DNA of 64,000 nt from Hahella ganghwensis DSM 17046 (lineage in GTDB: Bacteria > Pseudomonadota > Gammaproteobacteria > Pseudomonadales > Oleiphilaceae): the NCBI RefSeq assembly GCF_000376785.1, contig NZ_AQXX01000124.1, positions 43,888 to 107,887 of the forward strand. Direction: 5' to 3'. The notes under the pieces were generated by a model. The model was not told the DNA's origin and made no database searches. It worked only from the letters and a program-made list of their open reading frames with translations. A program made the position numbers and the translations under genes. Of the stretch, positions 8,794 to 17,624 are shown in pieces (position 1 is the first letter of the stretch; each line of letters starts with the position of its first letter).

Positions 8794-10113
8794 ATGTTGC
8801 GCCGCGCTGTATCAGTATGCACCTTGATACTTACGATACTTCTCCCGGGTACTTACGCCTGGGCTGAGGACGATCTGTATCAGTTCACACCGGCAGACAT
8901 TGAGTTTCTGTCGCAATTCAATATCGGCAACCTGGGAACGCCCCCGGAAGCTCCAGACAATCAATGGGCGGATAATGAAGAGGCTGCCGAATTCGGCAAG
9001 GCGTTGTTTTTTGACCGACGCCTGAGCAAAAACCAGCAGGTCTCATGCAGCCATTGCCATCAACCTGAGCAGTACTTTACCGATGGTCTGGCGCATTCCC
9101 AGGGAATCGGCCAGACCCGTCGCAGTGCTCCAACCATTCTCGGCATAGCCTACAGCCCCTGGCTGTTCTGGGATGGTCGAAAAGACAGCTTGTGGGCCCA
9201 GGCTCTGGCTCCGATGGAACATCCGGATGAACACGGGTTATCCCGCGCAGAACTGGCAAAGAAAGTTCTGGAATACTACCCGCAACAGTACAGCAAACTA
9301 TTCGGCAAAACGGAGTCAGAACAACCCGACTGGGATGATGTGGACTTTCCCGCCTCCCCTAACGGCTCTGAAACCGCCTTGGAAAACTGGGAAGATCTGG
9401 ACCAAGAGGATCAGAAAGCGATCAATCGTATTTTCACCAATATGGGAAAATCGCTGATGGCTTACCAGAGAATGCTCACTCTTCCACCAGCACCATTTGA
9501 TGGCTTTATCGCAGCTCTGAAAGACAACCAAATGGAAAAGGCCAAAGAGCTAATGTCTCCCAGCCAGATTCGTGGATTACGCCTGTTCATGGGGAAAGCC
9601 AACTGCGCCAGCTGCCATAATGGACCACTTTTCACCAACCATGAATTCCACAATATCGGAGTACCAGAAGCAAATACCGAACATGTGGATCTGGGAAGGT
9701 ATGAAGGCGTTAATCTGTTACGGGAGGATGAATTTACCTGTCTGTCTCCTTTCAGTGATGCCAGCAAGAATGAGTGTAAGGAAATGCGCTTCCTGAAGAC
9801 TCAGGGACCAGAGCTGGTCGGAGCGATCAAAACCCCCACACTGCGTAATATTGCGGCTACGTCCCCATATATGCAGGCCGGTCAGTTCGATACCCTGCAA
9901 CAGGTATTGAATCATTATAATAAACCTTCTCCACCGTTTTATGACCGCAAACAACATCCCAGTCGTCCTCATTTTGACGTGCTGCCGTTGAACCTGCAGG
10001 AATCAGATCTGCAGGATATTGAAGCCTTTCTTCATTCCCTGACCTCACCGCTACCCAAGGATGACCCTTGGTGGCCGGTAGAGGACAAACAGGTCACTCA
10101 GAACCACCCCTAA
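8794..10113 (+). CDS. Di-haem cytochrome c peroxidase / MauG family protein
   Basis: The start at ATG 8794 is fixed by AAGGAGA 4 bases upstream and a signal peptide (MLRRAVSVCTLILTILLPG). The mature protein of about 415 residues has two c-type haem sites, CSHCH at 85-89 and CASCH at 271-275, in the order and spacing of the CcpA/MauG family. It also has the family stretches FGKALFFDRRLS, RSAPTILG, LFWDGR and KTPTLRNIA. It should act in the periplasm, either reducing peroxide or oxidising a partner protein as MauG does. It is preceded by a YtkA-like gene and closed by a strong terminator. Which of the two reactions applies cannot be told from sequence. Confidence 0.9.
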   Translation: MLRRAVSVCTLILTILLPGTYAWAEDDLYQFTPADIEFLSQFNIGNLGTPPEAPDNQWADNEEAAEFGKALFFDRRLSKNQQVSCSHCHQPEQYFTDGLAHSQGIGQTRRSAPTILGIAYSPWLFWDGRKDSLWAQALAPMEHPDEHGLSRAELAKKVLEYYPQQYSKLFGKTESEQPDWDDVDFPASPNGSETALENWEDLDQEDQKAINRIFTNMGKSLMAYQRMLTLPPAPFDGFIAALKDNQMEKAKELMSPSQIRGLRLFMGKANCASCHNGPLFTNHEFHNIGVPEANTEHVDLGRYEGVNLLREDEFTCLSPFSDASKNECKEMRFLKTQGPELVGAIKTPTLRNIAATSPYMQAGQFDTLQQVLNHYNKPSPPFYDRKQHPSRPHFDVLPLNLQESDLQDIEAFLHSLTSPLPKDDPWWPVEDKQVTQNHP

Positions 10114-10133
10114 CCCCTTAAGTTAGCCGGTTT

Positions 10134-10166
10134 GGTAGCCGGATATTTGTCCGGCTACCTTTTTTA
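10134..10166 (+). terminator. Rho-independent terminator after the di-haem peroxidase gene
   Basis: GGTAGCCGGA at 10134-10143 pairs with TCCGGCTACC at 10150-10159. The stem is followed by TTTTTT. Confidence 0.88.
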
Positions 10167-10264
10167 TTCTCCTGAATTCTTATTGGATTTTTTCCAATCA
10201 GAATCACTGGGACCTGTTTCCACCCGCTTTCATCCTTATCTTTACCCAACCTTACCCTTATATT

Positions 10265-10591
10265 TTACCCTTGCCCCAAAAGCATTCGTGCCAGCACAAA
10301 AGAACCAATACCAACGCCAACCACCAGCAGCGTATGCCGGGTCACCACCGACATTACGACGGTCACGATTCCCGCCAGCAGAAAAGGATCATCCAGACCG
10401 GAAGTCAGATTGCCATCATGGATAAAGATAATCGGTACCCACATCGCAGTCAGAACTGACGGCGCAGTATATTGAAGCATTCGCTTGATTGGGCCTTTGA
10501 GGCTGAACGATATGGCGGTGGTGAAAAAAAGATACCGACAGTAGAACGTGATGGCCGCCATCAGGAAAATTGTCCACCAACTGGTCGTCAT
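10265..10591 (-). CDS. azlD: AzlD-type branched-chain amino acid exporter subunit
   Basis: The product has 108 residues and four hydrophobic segments and starts MTTSWWTIFLMAAITFYCRY. Small size, an Arg in the first membrane helix (YCRYLF) and the segment YTAPSVLTAMWVPI match AzlD, the small partner of AzlC. The ATG at 10591 overlaps the azlC stop codon by four bases (ATGA), which indicates translational coupling and excludes the longer upstream frame. Together AzlC and AzlD form an inner-membrane exporter of branched-chain or related amino acids. Confidence 0.87.
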   Translation of the reverse strand: MTTSWWTIFLMAAITFYCRYLFFTTAISFSLKGPIKRMLQYTAPSVLTAMWVPIIFIHDGNLTSGLDDPFLLAGIVTVVMSVVTRHTLLVVGVGIGSFVLARMLLGQG

Positions 10592-11328
10592 ACTTTTTCC
10601 TCCCTGAAAGACAACAGGAAACCACACGCCATGCCGACCACGGTGGCAATAATCAGCCCCTGACTGACCTTGAACCATTCACAGATCAATGCAGTGAGAC
10701 CACTGGCTAACACCGCACCTAAAACCGACCATGAACGAACCCCAGGAATGACAATGGCGATAAAGGTGGCAGCTATCGCAAACTCAAGCCCATACTCCTG
10801 TAGGCTCGGTAACAGCTTGCCCGCCAGAATTCCAGCAAGAGTTGCCAGATTCCAGACCAGATAAAACATAAAACCGACAGCAAGTGAATACAATGGACTG
10901 AAGATGTTATAACGAGCTTTGAAGGCCACTGTGATGGCAAACATTTCGTCAGTCAGAAAAAAAGCCAGTAGGCAGCGCCACGCCAGCGAAAGAGGTTTGA
11001 TATCCTCCCTCAGCACAGCGGAATACAATAAATGCCGGGAGCTGATCACCGCCGATGACGTCAGGATCGACGATAACGGTCCTCCCGCCCCGATGATGGA
11101 AAGGCTTGCCAGTTGAACCGCCCCGGCGAACACCAGGAGTGACATACACTGGGCCTGAAGAGGCGTAAGCCCCGCCTCAATCGCCAATGAACCACACAAT
11201 ACTCCCCAAGGCACTACCGCCAGCGCCAGTGGGAGGATATCGATCACCGCCTGGAATACGAGCCGTATATCACTATCAGGATAGGAGGAATAAAACGTCT
11301 GCTCATCAGACGTGCTGGTATCAGACAC
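10588..11328 (-). CDS. azlC: AzlC family amino acid exporter, large subunit
   Basis: The product has 246 residues and several membrane helices. The family hallmark region near the N-terminus (ILPLALAVVPWGVLCGSLAI) is followed by FAGAVQLASLSIIGAG and by FFLTDEMFAIT, all typical of AzlC permeases. The gene overlaps azlD by four bases and lies 33 bases behind a broken AraC-type regulator gene on the same strand. That is a common arrangement, in which the regulator controls the exporter. Substrate range is inferred from the family. Confidence 0.9.
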   Translation of the reverse strand: MSDTSTSDEQTFYSSYPDSDIRLVFQAVIDILPLALAVVPWGVLCGSLAIEAGLTPLQAQCMSLLVFAGAVQLASLSIIGAGGPLSSILTSSAVISSRHLLYSAVLREDIKPLSLAWRCLLAFFLTDEMFAITVAFKARYNIFSPLYSLAVGFMFYLVWNLATLAGILAGKLLPSLQEYGLEFAIAATFIAIVIPGVRSWSVLGAVLASGLTALICEWFKVSQGLIIATVVGMACGFLLSFREEKV

Positions 11329-11361
11329 AACTTACACCTTATCAGTTAAGAGCTGGCCAGA

Positions 11362-12225
11362 TTACTGCGTCAGTATAAATTGAGATTGTAAATTCTTGCT
11401 CTGCTGCTGATACCGGCCGGGTGTTGTACCCAATGCGCGTTTGAAATGAAGGGTGAAATGACTCTGATCATGAAACCCACATTCCACGGCCACCTGAGCC
11501 GGTTTAAATCCACCGCGGAGCATGCCTTTCGCCATTTTCAGGCGGGCCTGAATCTGATAACCATGAGGCGCCAGGCCAAAAGCTTTCTTGAACTGACGGA
11601 CAAAATTATAAGGGCTTAATCCTGCCAGGCCTGCCAGTTCAGTGAGTGACACATCCAATGCTGGCTGACTGTCGATAAAATCCTTCACCAGGAGAAGTGC
11701 TTTTTTCGCCTGCGGAATTTCTTTTGGGCTTGGGCGGGTTCGGGAGTGGCGCAATACCAGTCCGGTCATCACGGCAAACAGGATGGTTTCCGTCAGTAAC
11801 TTGCTGCAGCCGGCATCGGTATGGGAAAACAACATTCTTAACTGAGCAGCCAGATGCGGATCATTCACGACAGCATTGGGAAAGTAGGGGATCCCGTTGC
11901 TGCCACTGAACAGATCTCGACACACCCGTTCGAATTGTTCCGGTAACGGATACATGGCACGCTATGCCCAACCGTCAGTCGACGCGGACTGTCCAGTGTG
12001 AACATCATCGGCGTTGACCAGTATGATGCTGTCCTCCCCTGCGACATGATTCCCTCCTGTGCGAAAGAAACGCTGCGCACCGCGGTCTATTACACCGATG
12101 GTATAACCCTCATGCACATGTCGTGAGAAATTCTGTTTATGATACTGAGCACGCACAAATTCCAGCCCCTCCAGAACATCCAGAGTGCCGAAATCAGCAA
12201 TTTCAGAAGTGCGTTTATCCGCCAT
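11362..12225 (-). pseudogene. AraC family regulator interrupted by an in-frame amber codon
   Basis: Two ORFs in the same frame form one AraC-type regulator of about 287 codons. The first part (12225-11965, 87 residues) is the N-terminal cupin sensor (FSRHVHEGYTIGVIDRG, VNADDVHTG). The second (from Met at 11955) holds the rest and the double helix-turn-helix DNA-binding domain (LTELAGLAGLSPYNFVRQF, AVECGFHDQSHFTLHFKR). Between them TGG GCA TAG CGT GCC ATG TAT reads W-A-stop-R-A-M-Y, where the family usually has a Tyr (GW-x-Y-R). A single base change from a Tyr codon to TAG explains it. No frameshift is involved. It is upstream of azlCD in the same direction, so exporter control may be lost unless the stop is read through. 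Confidence 0.85.
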
Positions 12226-12385
12226 GATTCACATCCGTCAGCATGATTCAGTCAGCATGCTTTTTCCCATCAGGAATATCTTGTATAAAATTGCGCATCG
12301 TTACAGGCGTATGATCGCCGGAAGGCATCGCAATGTTTTATCAGATTTATATGCATACTTCCATTGCCTATACTTTTCTGCAGAC

Positions 12386-12423
12386 CCTGTAGTGTGTAGG
12401 AGGACCTGTAGTGTGTACGAGGA
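12386..12423. repeat. 19-bp tandem direct repeat upstream of the glutamate-synthase-like gene
   Basis: CCTGTAGTGTGTAGGAGGA (12386-12404) is repeated at 12405-12423 with a single mismatch. It lies 49 bases before the ATG at 12473, in the leader of the flavoprotein gene. Confidence 0.8.
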
Positions 12424-12472
12424 CCTGGGTTCCCAGAATGAGTTCATCCTTCCAAGTGACGAAAGGAAAAAT

Positions 12473-14083
12473 ATGAGAACGCGCTTTTTCAAAACCACGA
12501 TTATTGCCGGCATCACCATTCTCCTGCTCGGGTTTATCTGGCCCGGATTCTGGTGGTTGCTGGTCCCGATCGGCGCCGTAATCTGTATCGGCCTTTATGA
12601 TGCCAGCCAAACCCGGCACAGTCTGCGGAGAAATTTTCCGTTCATCGGCCGCGGACGTTGGCTGATGGAACTGGCCCGGCCTTTCATCCAACAATACTTT
12701 ATCGAATCTGAGGTCAATGGACGTCCAGTCAGTCGCATGTTCCGCTCCATTGTCTACCAACGGGCCAAAGGTGACATCTCCAGTACCCCTTACGGCACCA
12801 AGGTACACATCTATGATTCCGGATATGAATGGATCAGCCACTCGATCTGCGCATTGAACATTGAAGACATCAATACTGATCCGAGAGTGTTGGTGGGCGG
12901 CCCTGACTGTACACAACCCTATAATGCCAGCCTGTTGAACATCTCTGCCATGAGCTTTGGAGCCTTGAGTAAAAACGCCATCCTCGCCCTGAACAAAGGG
13001 GCCAGTATTGGAGGCTTCGCACACAATACAGGTGAAGGAGGGCTCTCCGATTATCACCTGAAACATGGCGGTGACATTATCTGGCAAATCGGCACAGGTT
13101 ACTTCGGTTGCCGTAAAAAAGACGGTACCTTTTGTGAAGAAAACTTTCGGAAAAAAGCCACTCATGATGCCGTTAAGATGATTGAAATCAAACTGTCCCA
13201 AGGGGCCAAACCCGGCCATGGAGGGATATTGCCAGCGGATAAAAATTCTTCGGAAATCGCCGCTATCCGGCTGGTCGAACCCCATACGGACGTAATTTCC
13301 CCTTCTTTCCACAGAGCCTTTTCAACACCGATCGAACTACTTCAGTTTATCCGAAAACTCCGAGAGCTCTCTGGAGGCAAACCCGTCGGCTTCAAACTCT
13401 GCATCGGACGCCAGAGTGAGTTCATTGCCATCTGTCAGGCCATGCTGGAAACCAATATCAAACCGGACTTCATTACGGTCGACGGAGGTGAAGGTGGTAC
13501 CGGTGCCGCACCACTGGAATACAGCAATTCGGTCGGTATGCCGTTGAGGGATGCTATCGCCTTTGTCGCGGACTGCCTGACCGGGTACGGATTGAAACAG
13601 GACATTAAGGTCATCGCATCAGGCAAGGTCTTTACAGCTTTTCATCTGATCCGATGCCTGGCTCTGGGTGCTGATATGTGCAACAGCGCCAGAGGCATGA
13701 TGCTGGCGCTGGGTTGCGTGCAGTCTTTGGTCTGCAACACCAATCATTGCCCTACTGGCATCGCCACACAGGACCCTGAACTGAGTGAAGGTTTGCATGT
13801 GGAAGACAAAGCACAGCGGGTTGCCCGCTTTCACAAGGAGACCGTCCATGCTGCTGTGGATATCAGCTCTTCAGCTGGGCTTAAAAGCCCCTCAGATGTG
13901 ACGCGGACACACTTGTTCAGACGGATAGACCAACAACAAATCAAACGTCTGGACGAAATCTTCCCCTATCAGCAGCAAGGTTCCTTCCTGGAAGAGCCCT
14001 ACCCTGACCACTACCGGCACGATATCCTGGAAGCATCGCCAGAGACCTTTATGCCGAAGAGCTATATTGCTCTGGTTAACTAA
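12473..14083 (+). CDS. Membrane-anchored FMN-binding glutamate synthase family protein
   Basis: The frame is open from 12185, but ATG 12473 (AAAGGAAAA just upstream) opens a natural N-terminus with one or two membrane segments (residues 8-40). The remaining roughly 490 residues form the FMN and iron-sulphur synthase domain of GltB-type proteins: NTGEGGLSDYH, GAKPGHGGILPADK, TVDGGEGGTGAAP, and a cysteine pattern C-x5-C-x4-C (CVQSLVCNTNHC) followed by PTGIATQ, which binds the 3Fe-4S cluster. The glutaminase domain of true glutamate synthase is absent, so this is one of the short stand-alone members whose electron acceptor or substrate is not settled. The gene is divergent from the broken AraC gene. 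Confidence 0.88.
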   Translation: MRTRFFKTTIIAGITILLLGFIWPGFWWLLVPIGAVICIGLYDASQTRHSLRRNFPFIGRGRWLMELARPFIQQYFIESEVNGRPVSRMFRSIVYQRAKGDISSTPYGTKVHIYDSGYEWISHSICALNIEDINTDPRVLVGGPDCTQPYNASLLNISAMSFGALSKNAILALNKGASIGGFAHNTGEGGLSDYHLKHGGDIIWQIGTGYFGCRKKDGTFCEENFRKKATHDAVKMIEIKLSQGAKPGHGGILPADKNSSEIAAIRLVEPHTDVISPSFHRAFSTPIELLQFIRKLRELSGGKPVGFKLCIGRQSEFIAICQAMLETNIKPDFITVDGGEGGTGAAPLEYSNSVGMPLRDAIAFVADCLTGYGLKQDIKVIASGKVFTAFHLIRCLALGADMCNSARGMMLALGCVQSLVCNTNHCPTGIATQDPELSEGLHVEDKAQRVARFHKETVHAAVDISSSAGLKSPSDVTRTHLFRRIDQQQIKRLDEIFPYQQQGSFLEEPYPDHYRHDILEASPETFMPKSYIALVN

Positions 14084-14127
14084 GTCGGGTGGCTTAAAGT
14101 AAAACTTGAGCAACGACAGAAGAGAAC

Positions 14128-14949
14128 TCATCGGCTCATCCAACGCTGTTTGATGAGCCCCATTCTGCCATCCGCTTTCATATGGTCCAAAGCTGACTGC
14201 CAGCTCATCACCAATTCATCAGGCGTTGCCAGAGAGAAGGCGATATATTTGGGTTGCTGACTGATTTCATAGACAATTTTCAGCTCCCTGGCTTTGACCC
14301 TCTCCTGCGCCGCCAGGTAATAACCAACCACGTCCACCGAGACCCATAAGTCCAGATACCCTTTTACCAGTTTTGTCGGATTGGTTTTATCGCTACCGGC
14401 ATTACTGACAAGGTTTTTAAATCCCTGCCCCAACAAATATCTCTCTGCGGAATAGCCTTGTGCCGTCCCCACTCTTCCTACTTGTCTGGCATCGGCCAAA
14501 TCATTGATCTTTATCTCTGAATCATGCCTGGCAAAAAACACCAGATTAGACACAGCGATCGGCCCTACCCATTTGAATTGCGGGTCGCGTTTTACAGTAC
14601 GTGTAATCGTGAAAAGTCCGGCACTCTGTTCGCCGGATATATTCATCAATGCTCGTTTCCATGGAACCGATCGAATTGGGAAGTCAACTTGCAGATCGTT
14701 CATGATCTCACGCACCACATCGACGGCAAGACCCTTGGATTCATTATTCTCAGTGAAGCAGAACGGGGGATACTCGGAAATATAGAGCTGCAGTTCCTCC
14801 GAAGGGTCTTCGAGAGATTCGGCCAGGATATTATGAGATAGCAGTGACACTGGAGTCAGGCCAATCATGCAGATCATGTACAGCCGTACAACGCGGAATA
14901 TACGCTTACATGCTGCGCAGAACACCAATTCGGGCACCTGAATCACCAA
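14128..14949 (-). CDS. Periplasmic solute-binding protein, family 3 type
   Basis: The product has up to 273 residues. The first codon of the open frame is TTG (14949). Later in-frame ATGs at 14877 and 14868 begin the more natural signal peptide (MICMIGLTPVSLLSHNILA), so the true start may lie there. No clear ribosome site decides it. The mature part reads as an SBP_bac_3 domain: LQLYISEYPPFCFTEN, GLAVDVVREIM, VPWKRALMN, ADARQVGRVGTAQGY. Stand-alone proteins of this kind without a transporter nearby are common in marine gammaproteobacteria and may serve amino acid uptake or signalling. The gene is convergent with the glutamate-synthase-like gene. Confidence 0.8.
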   Translation of the reverse strand: MVIQVPELVFCAACKRIFRVVRLYMICMIGLTPVSLLSHNILAESLEDPSEELQLYISEYPPFCFTENNESKGLAVDVVREIMNDLQVDFPIRSVPWKRALMNISGEQSAGLFTITRTVKRDPQFKWVGPIAVSNLVFFARHDSEIKINDLADARQVGRVGTAQGYSAERYLLGQGFKNLVSNAGSDKTNPTKLVKGYLDLWVSVDVVGYYLAAQERVKARELKIVYEISQQPKYIAFSLATPDELVMSWQSALDHMKADGRMGLIKQRWMSR

Positions 14950-15180
14950 GCATGTGTTGAAATGATCTCCCGACGTTGAGCCTCATCCTCCTCTCAGGCT
15001 CATTGCCTTGAGACCCTGTTGTTTCAAAGGCCTTTTAGATGCGCTTCAGGCCTCACTAAACAGTATAGAAGCCTCGCCTCCAACTGCACATTTTTCAACC
15101 ACAACATCAGAGGCAAACCCACCAGGGTCATCACTGACTCCAGCATTACAGTGTATTGGATGCAAAAAATTCAGAGGAGC

Positions 15181-16305
15181 TCATTGATCAGGTGTTACGC
15201 GCCATTGAATATCAAACTCGCGCAGTACTGCCAAATATTCCTCCAGAGGGATAAGACCAATACAGGGCATCGCTCCACGCTGCGTCACTTCTCCCCTGGC
15301 AAGCTTTATCGCCATCAGAATCGAAGGAATACTCGGAATATACAAACCATCGCCATGTCGAGCGAGGATTTCAAACAGAATCTGCTTGGGTTTTCCCTGC
15401 TCATCCTTTCCCTTCATCTCCATATAAAAACCGGTATCGTCATTTCCCAAAGGATCAAATAAGCGGGATATTTTCAACAGATAAGGAGCAAGCGGTTGTA
15501 TGGGCGGAAACAGACGGGATTTGACTAACCAGGACAGGGTAAACAAAATCAGATGAAGAAACCTGAGTTCCATACCTGCCTGAAACCTGACCGTTTTCAA
15601 GGAAGGATAGTGCCTTGGAAATATGGCCAGATCCGGGATATCACAGTTTCCGAGCAGCCTTTGATTCAATCCCCAGAATGAGCGCTTTCTCAGTCCTAAC
15701 CAGCCATACACCGTGGTGCTGATCCCGTCCCTTATTGTCTGAAAAGGTTTACCCGCATAACTCAATACTGCAGACGTGGTCGCAAGGCCTTGATTGGTCA
15801 ACTGGGCAGTCGCGATTGCGTAATCCACCTCCTCGAGCACCTTAAATCGTTCCCTGTAGGCATCGATAATTCCACTGGTCAGTGTCGGTACCGAGCTTGC
15901 GCCACTGCACACGAGCACACCACTCTCTCTGGCCTGAGAATCCAGCTGGTCAATATTCGCCACAAACTCTCGGGCATCAGCCAGATCGATATAATGACAT
16001 CCTTGTTCGATACAGGCTTCCGCGACACCATAACCCTGAGACTGATAAGGGCCGGACGTATGAATAACAACATCCGGGGCGATCGTTTTCAAAGCTTCGG
16101 CCAGATTCCGGTGGATATCAATATAGGCAGCTTCAGGCGGAGGGGATGAACGATGAAAAGAGCCCAGCCGGGTTACCTGTTGTTGCGCCTTTTGTAAATT
16201 TCGACCGGCAATAATCAGTTGCAGATCCGGTTCTCTGGCCAGCATACGACTGATAAAACGACCAAAGTTGCCGTATCCGCCTATAATCAGAATTCGTTTG
16301 GACAT
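15181..16305 (-). CDS. Saccharopine dehydrogenase-like NAD(P)-dependent oxidoreductase
   Basis: The product has 374 residues. It begins with a Rossmann nucleotide-binding motif (ILIIGGYGNFGRFISRML), then IIAGRNLQKAQQQ, then DVVIHTSGPYQSQG and CSGASSVPTLTSGIIDAY. These are the signatures of the saccharopine dehydrogenase NADP-binding family. There is no signal peptide, so the enzyme is cytosolic. The lysine-pathway name is inherited from the family and the substrate here is unknown. The next gene on the strand, a DUF2269 membrane protein, lies 305 bases upstream. The two often co-occur in redox or stress contexts, but no link can be proved. Confidence 0.82.
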   Translation of the reverse strand: MSKRILIIGGYGNFGRFISRMLAREPDLQLIIAGRNLQKAQQQVTRLGSFHRSSPPPEAAYIDIHRNLAEALKTIAPDVVIHTSGPYQSQGYGVAEACIEQGCHYIDLADAREFVANIDQLDSQARESGVLVCSGASSVPTLTSGIIDAYRERFKVLEEVDYAIATAQLTNQGLATTSAVLSYAGKPFQTIRDGISTTVYGWLGLRKRSFWGLNQRLLGNCDIPDLAIFPRHYPSLKTVRFQAGMELRFLHLILFTLSWLVKSRLFPPIQPLAPYLLKISRLFDPLGNDDTGFYMEMKGKDEQGKPKQILFEILARHGDGLYIPSIPSILMAIKLARGEVTQRGAMPCIGLIPLEEYLAVLREFDIQWRVTPDQ

Positions 16306-16610
16306 ATCAGGAGATCACTTCCAGGAAGGATAAGACTTGAGTCTACCATCGGATTGGCACCTTCCCAAGCGCCCCTCCGCCTAAGTTAATAATACCGAAT
16401 AAGCATTATATCGATTTAGTCGATAGCGTAAAAACAACAGAGAAAGCATAACGACTATGGGGAGTGGCAATATTGCATGCAGGCCAGCTCTTCATGACAG
16501 CAACCCTGACGTCCGTCCCTATCGATGAAGATCAGGCTTCTGGTGCGTAGGTATCCATGTCCGCCCTAGCAGGGGACCAAGGACAACGACAGAGGGAAGT
16601 CTGTTTTACC
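16306..16610. other. Non-coding gap between the DUF2269 and oxidoreductase genes
   Basis: No ORF with a plausible start was found. The AT-rich stretch around 16385-16450 could contain the promoter of the oxidoreductase gene on the minus strand. No hairpin terminator was recognised. Confidence 0.35.
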
Positions 16611-17078
16611 TTAAACAGACTTGGCCACCATCAGGTAGAAAATAATCACCAAAGAAGTAAACGCCGGCCATCCAAGAAGCACCCATAATCTGAACAGACG
16701 ATGGTAACGAACAGGAAGCTGCTCCCCTGTCCGAGCACTTTCTTCCACGAGTTTTCTTAATTGAATCTGAATCCATACAACGGGAATCCAATAAGCCCCA
16801 GCAAGGGCATATAGAGCATATGTCATCATCAACCAGGGGCTCATCCAGTCAAACCCCAGGTACCAGACCAGCCAGGCACCGGAAACCGGTTGTACAACAA
16901 CAGCAGGCAAGGTAAACAGATAATCGGCCAGAACAGTACTTTGCACAGCATATAGCTTTTGCTGAATGTCCTTACTCCACATGGAACGAAACATGAAAAA
17001 GGCAATACCAAGCCCGGTACCGAATAGCACTGTGGCACTCAGTATGTGTAGAGTTTTAACCAACAGATACCAACTCAT
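16611..17078 (-). CDS. DUF2269 family integral membrane protein
   Basis: The product has 155 residues and four hydrophobic helices (about 5-28, 48-70, 78-102 and 130-152). It begins MSWYLLVKTLHILSATVLFG. The His in the first helix, and PVSGAWLVWYLG in the second, match the DUF2269 predicted membrane proteins, which somewhat resemble small cytochrome-b-like four-helix bundles. It has no close operon partner: the gap downstream is 305 bases and the one upstream 545 bases. Its function is not known. Confidence 0.8.
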   Translation of the reverse strand: MSWYLLVKTLHILSATVLFGTGLGIAFFMFRSMWSKDIQQKLYAVQSTVLADYLFTLPAVVVQPVSGAWLVWYLGFDWMSPWLMMTYALYALAGAYWIPVVWIQIQLRKLVEESARTGEQLPVRYHRLFRLWVLLGWPAFTSLVIIFYLMVAKSV

Positions 17079-17624
17079 TGTTCACCTGAAGATAACAGAA
17101 AGCAGACAGGAAAAAGCGATAAGGCCGGTATCAAAGCATGTCCTGGCAGGTTAGTCCAGTTCCCCATGTTGAGGGATATCGTAGTAATGAAAGGGCGGCC
17201 GGTGAAGAGCAATCATCCCTGAACTCCATCACTAAATAAAAGTTAAGGATAGTCCCGCTATCCAAAAGGGTGATACAGGGAGTATTTTTTATCTAGCCTC
17301 TTAGTCATTTTGTTATACCCATCACAGACTATTTTTTTCAAATATGAATTGAGATTAAATACCGCTGCGTAACAAGCGACCGGCAAAGGATTATTTAAGC
17401 CGGCAGAAAAGCCAGACATCGCCGGCCATCGACACCAGCCATATAAGCCATTTATCCACGAAAAGCACCGGGGCTTCTGTTGGGCAAGAGCTGAATAACT
17501 TTAATAGACATCTCTATCTTCTAGCGAAAGGATCGTAGGCAGTAAACGGTTCATTTCCTATTTAGGACCTGCATACAGGTTCTAGCGTTTAGATGGAAAT
17601 AACGCTTAATGGGCCAACAAAAAG
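17079..17624. other. Long leader and promoter region of the pga locus
   Basis: There is no ORF in these 546 bases. The first half must hold the promoter of the DUF2269 gene (-) and the second half that of pgaA (+). Four GGA triplets lie in the likely pgaA leader (17388, 17530, 17565 and 17595). Since CsrA represses pgaA in E. coli through GGA sites in a long leader, similar control is possible here. This is inference only, as GGA is a very short motif. The ribosome site before ATG 17625 is weak (AAAAAG). Confidence 0.4.

Noticed and set aside
8794..10113. Naming the di-haem peroxidase mauG
   Set aside because: No methylamine dehydrogenase genes are nearby, so only the family can be stated.
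12368..13312. 314-codon ORF antisense to the glutamate-synthase-like gene
   Set aside because: Shadow frame with no motif; the plus-strand frame carries the FMN and iron-sulphur signatures.
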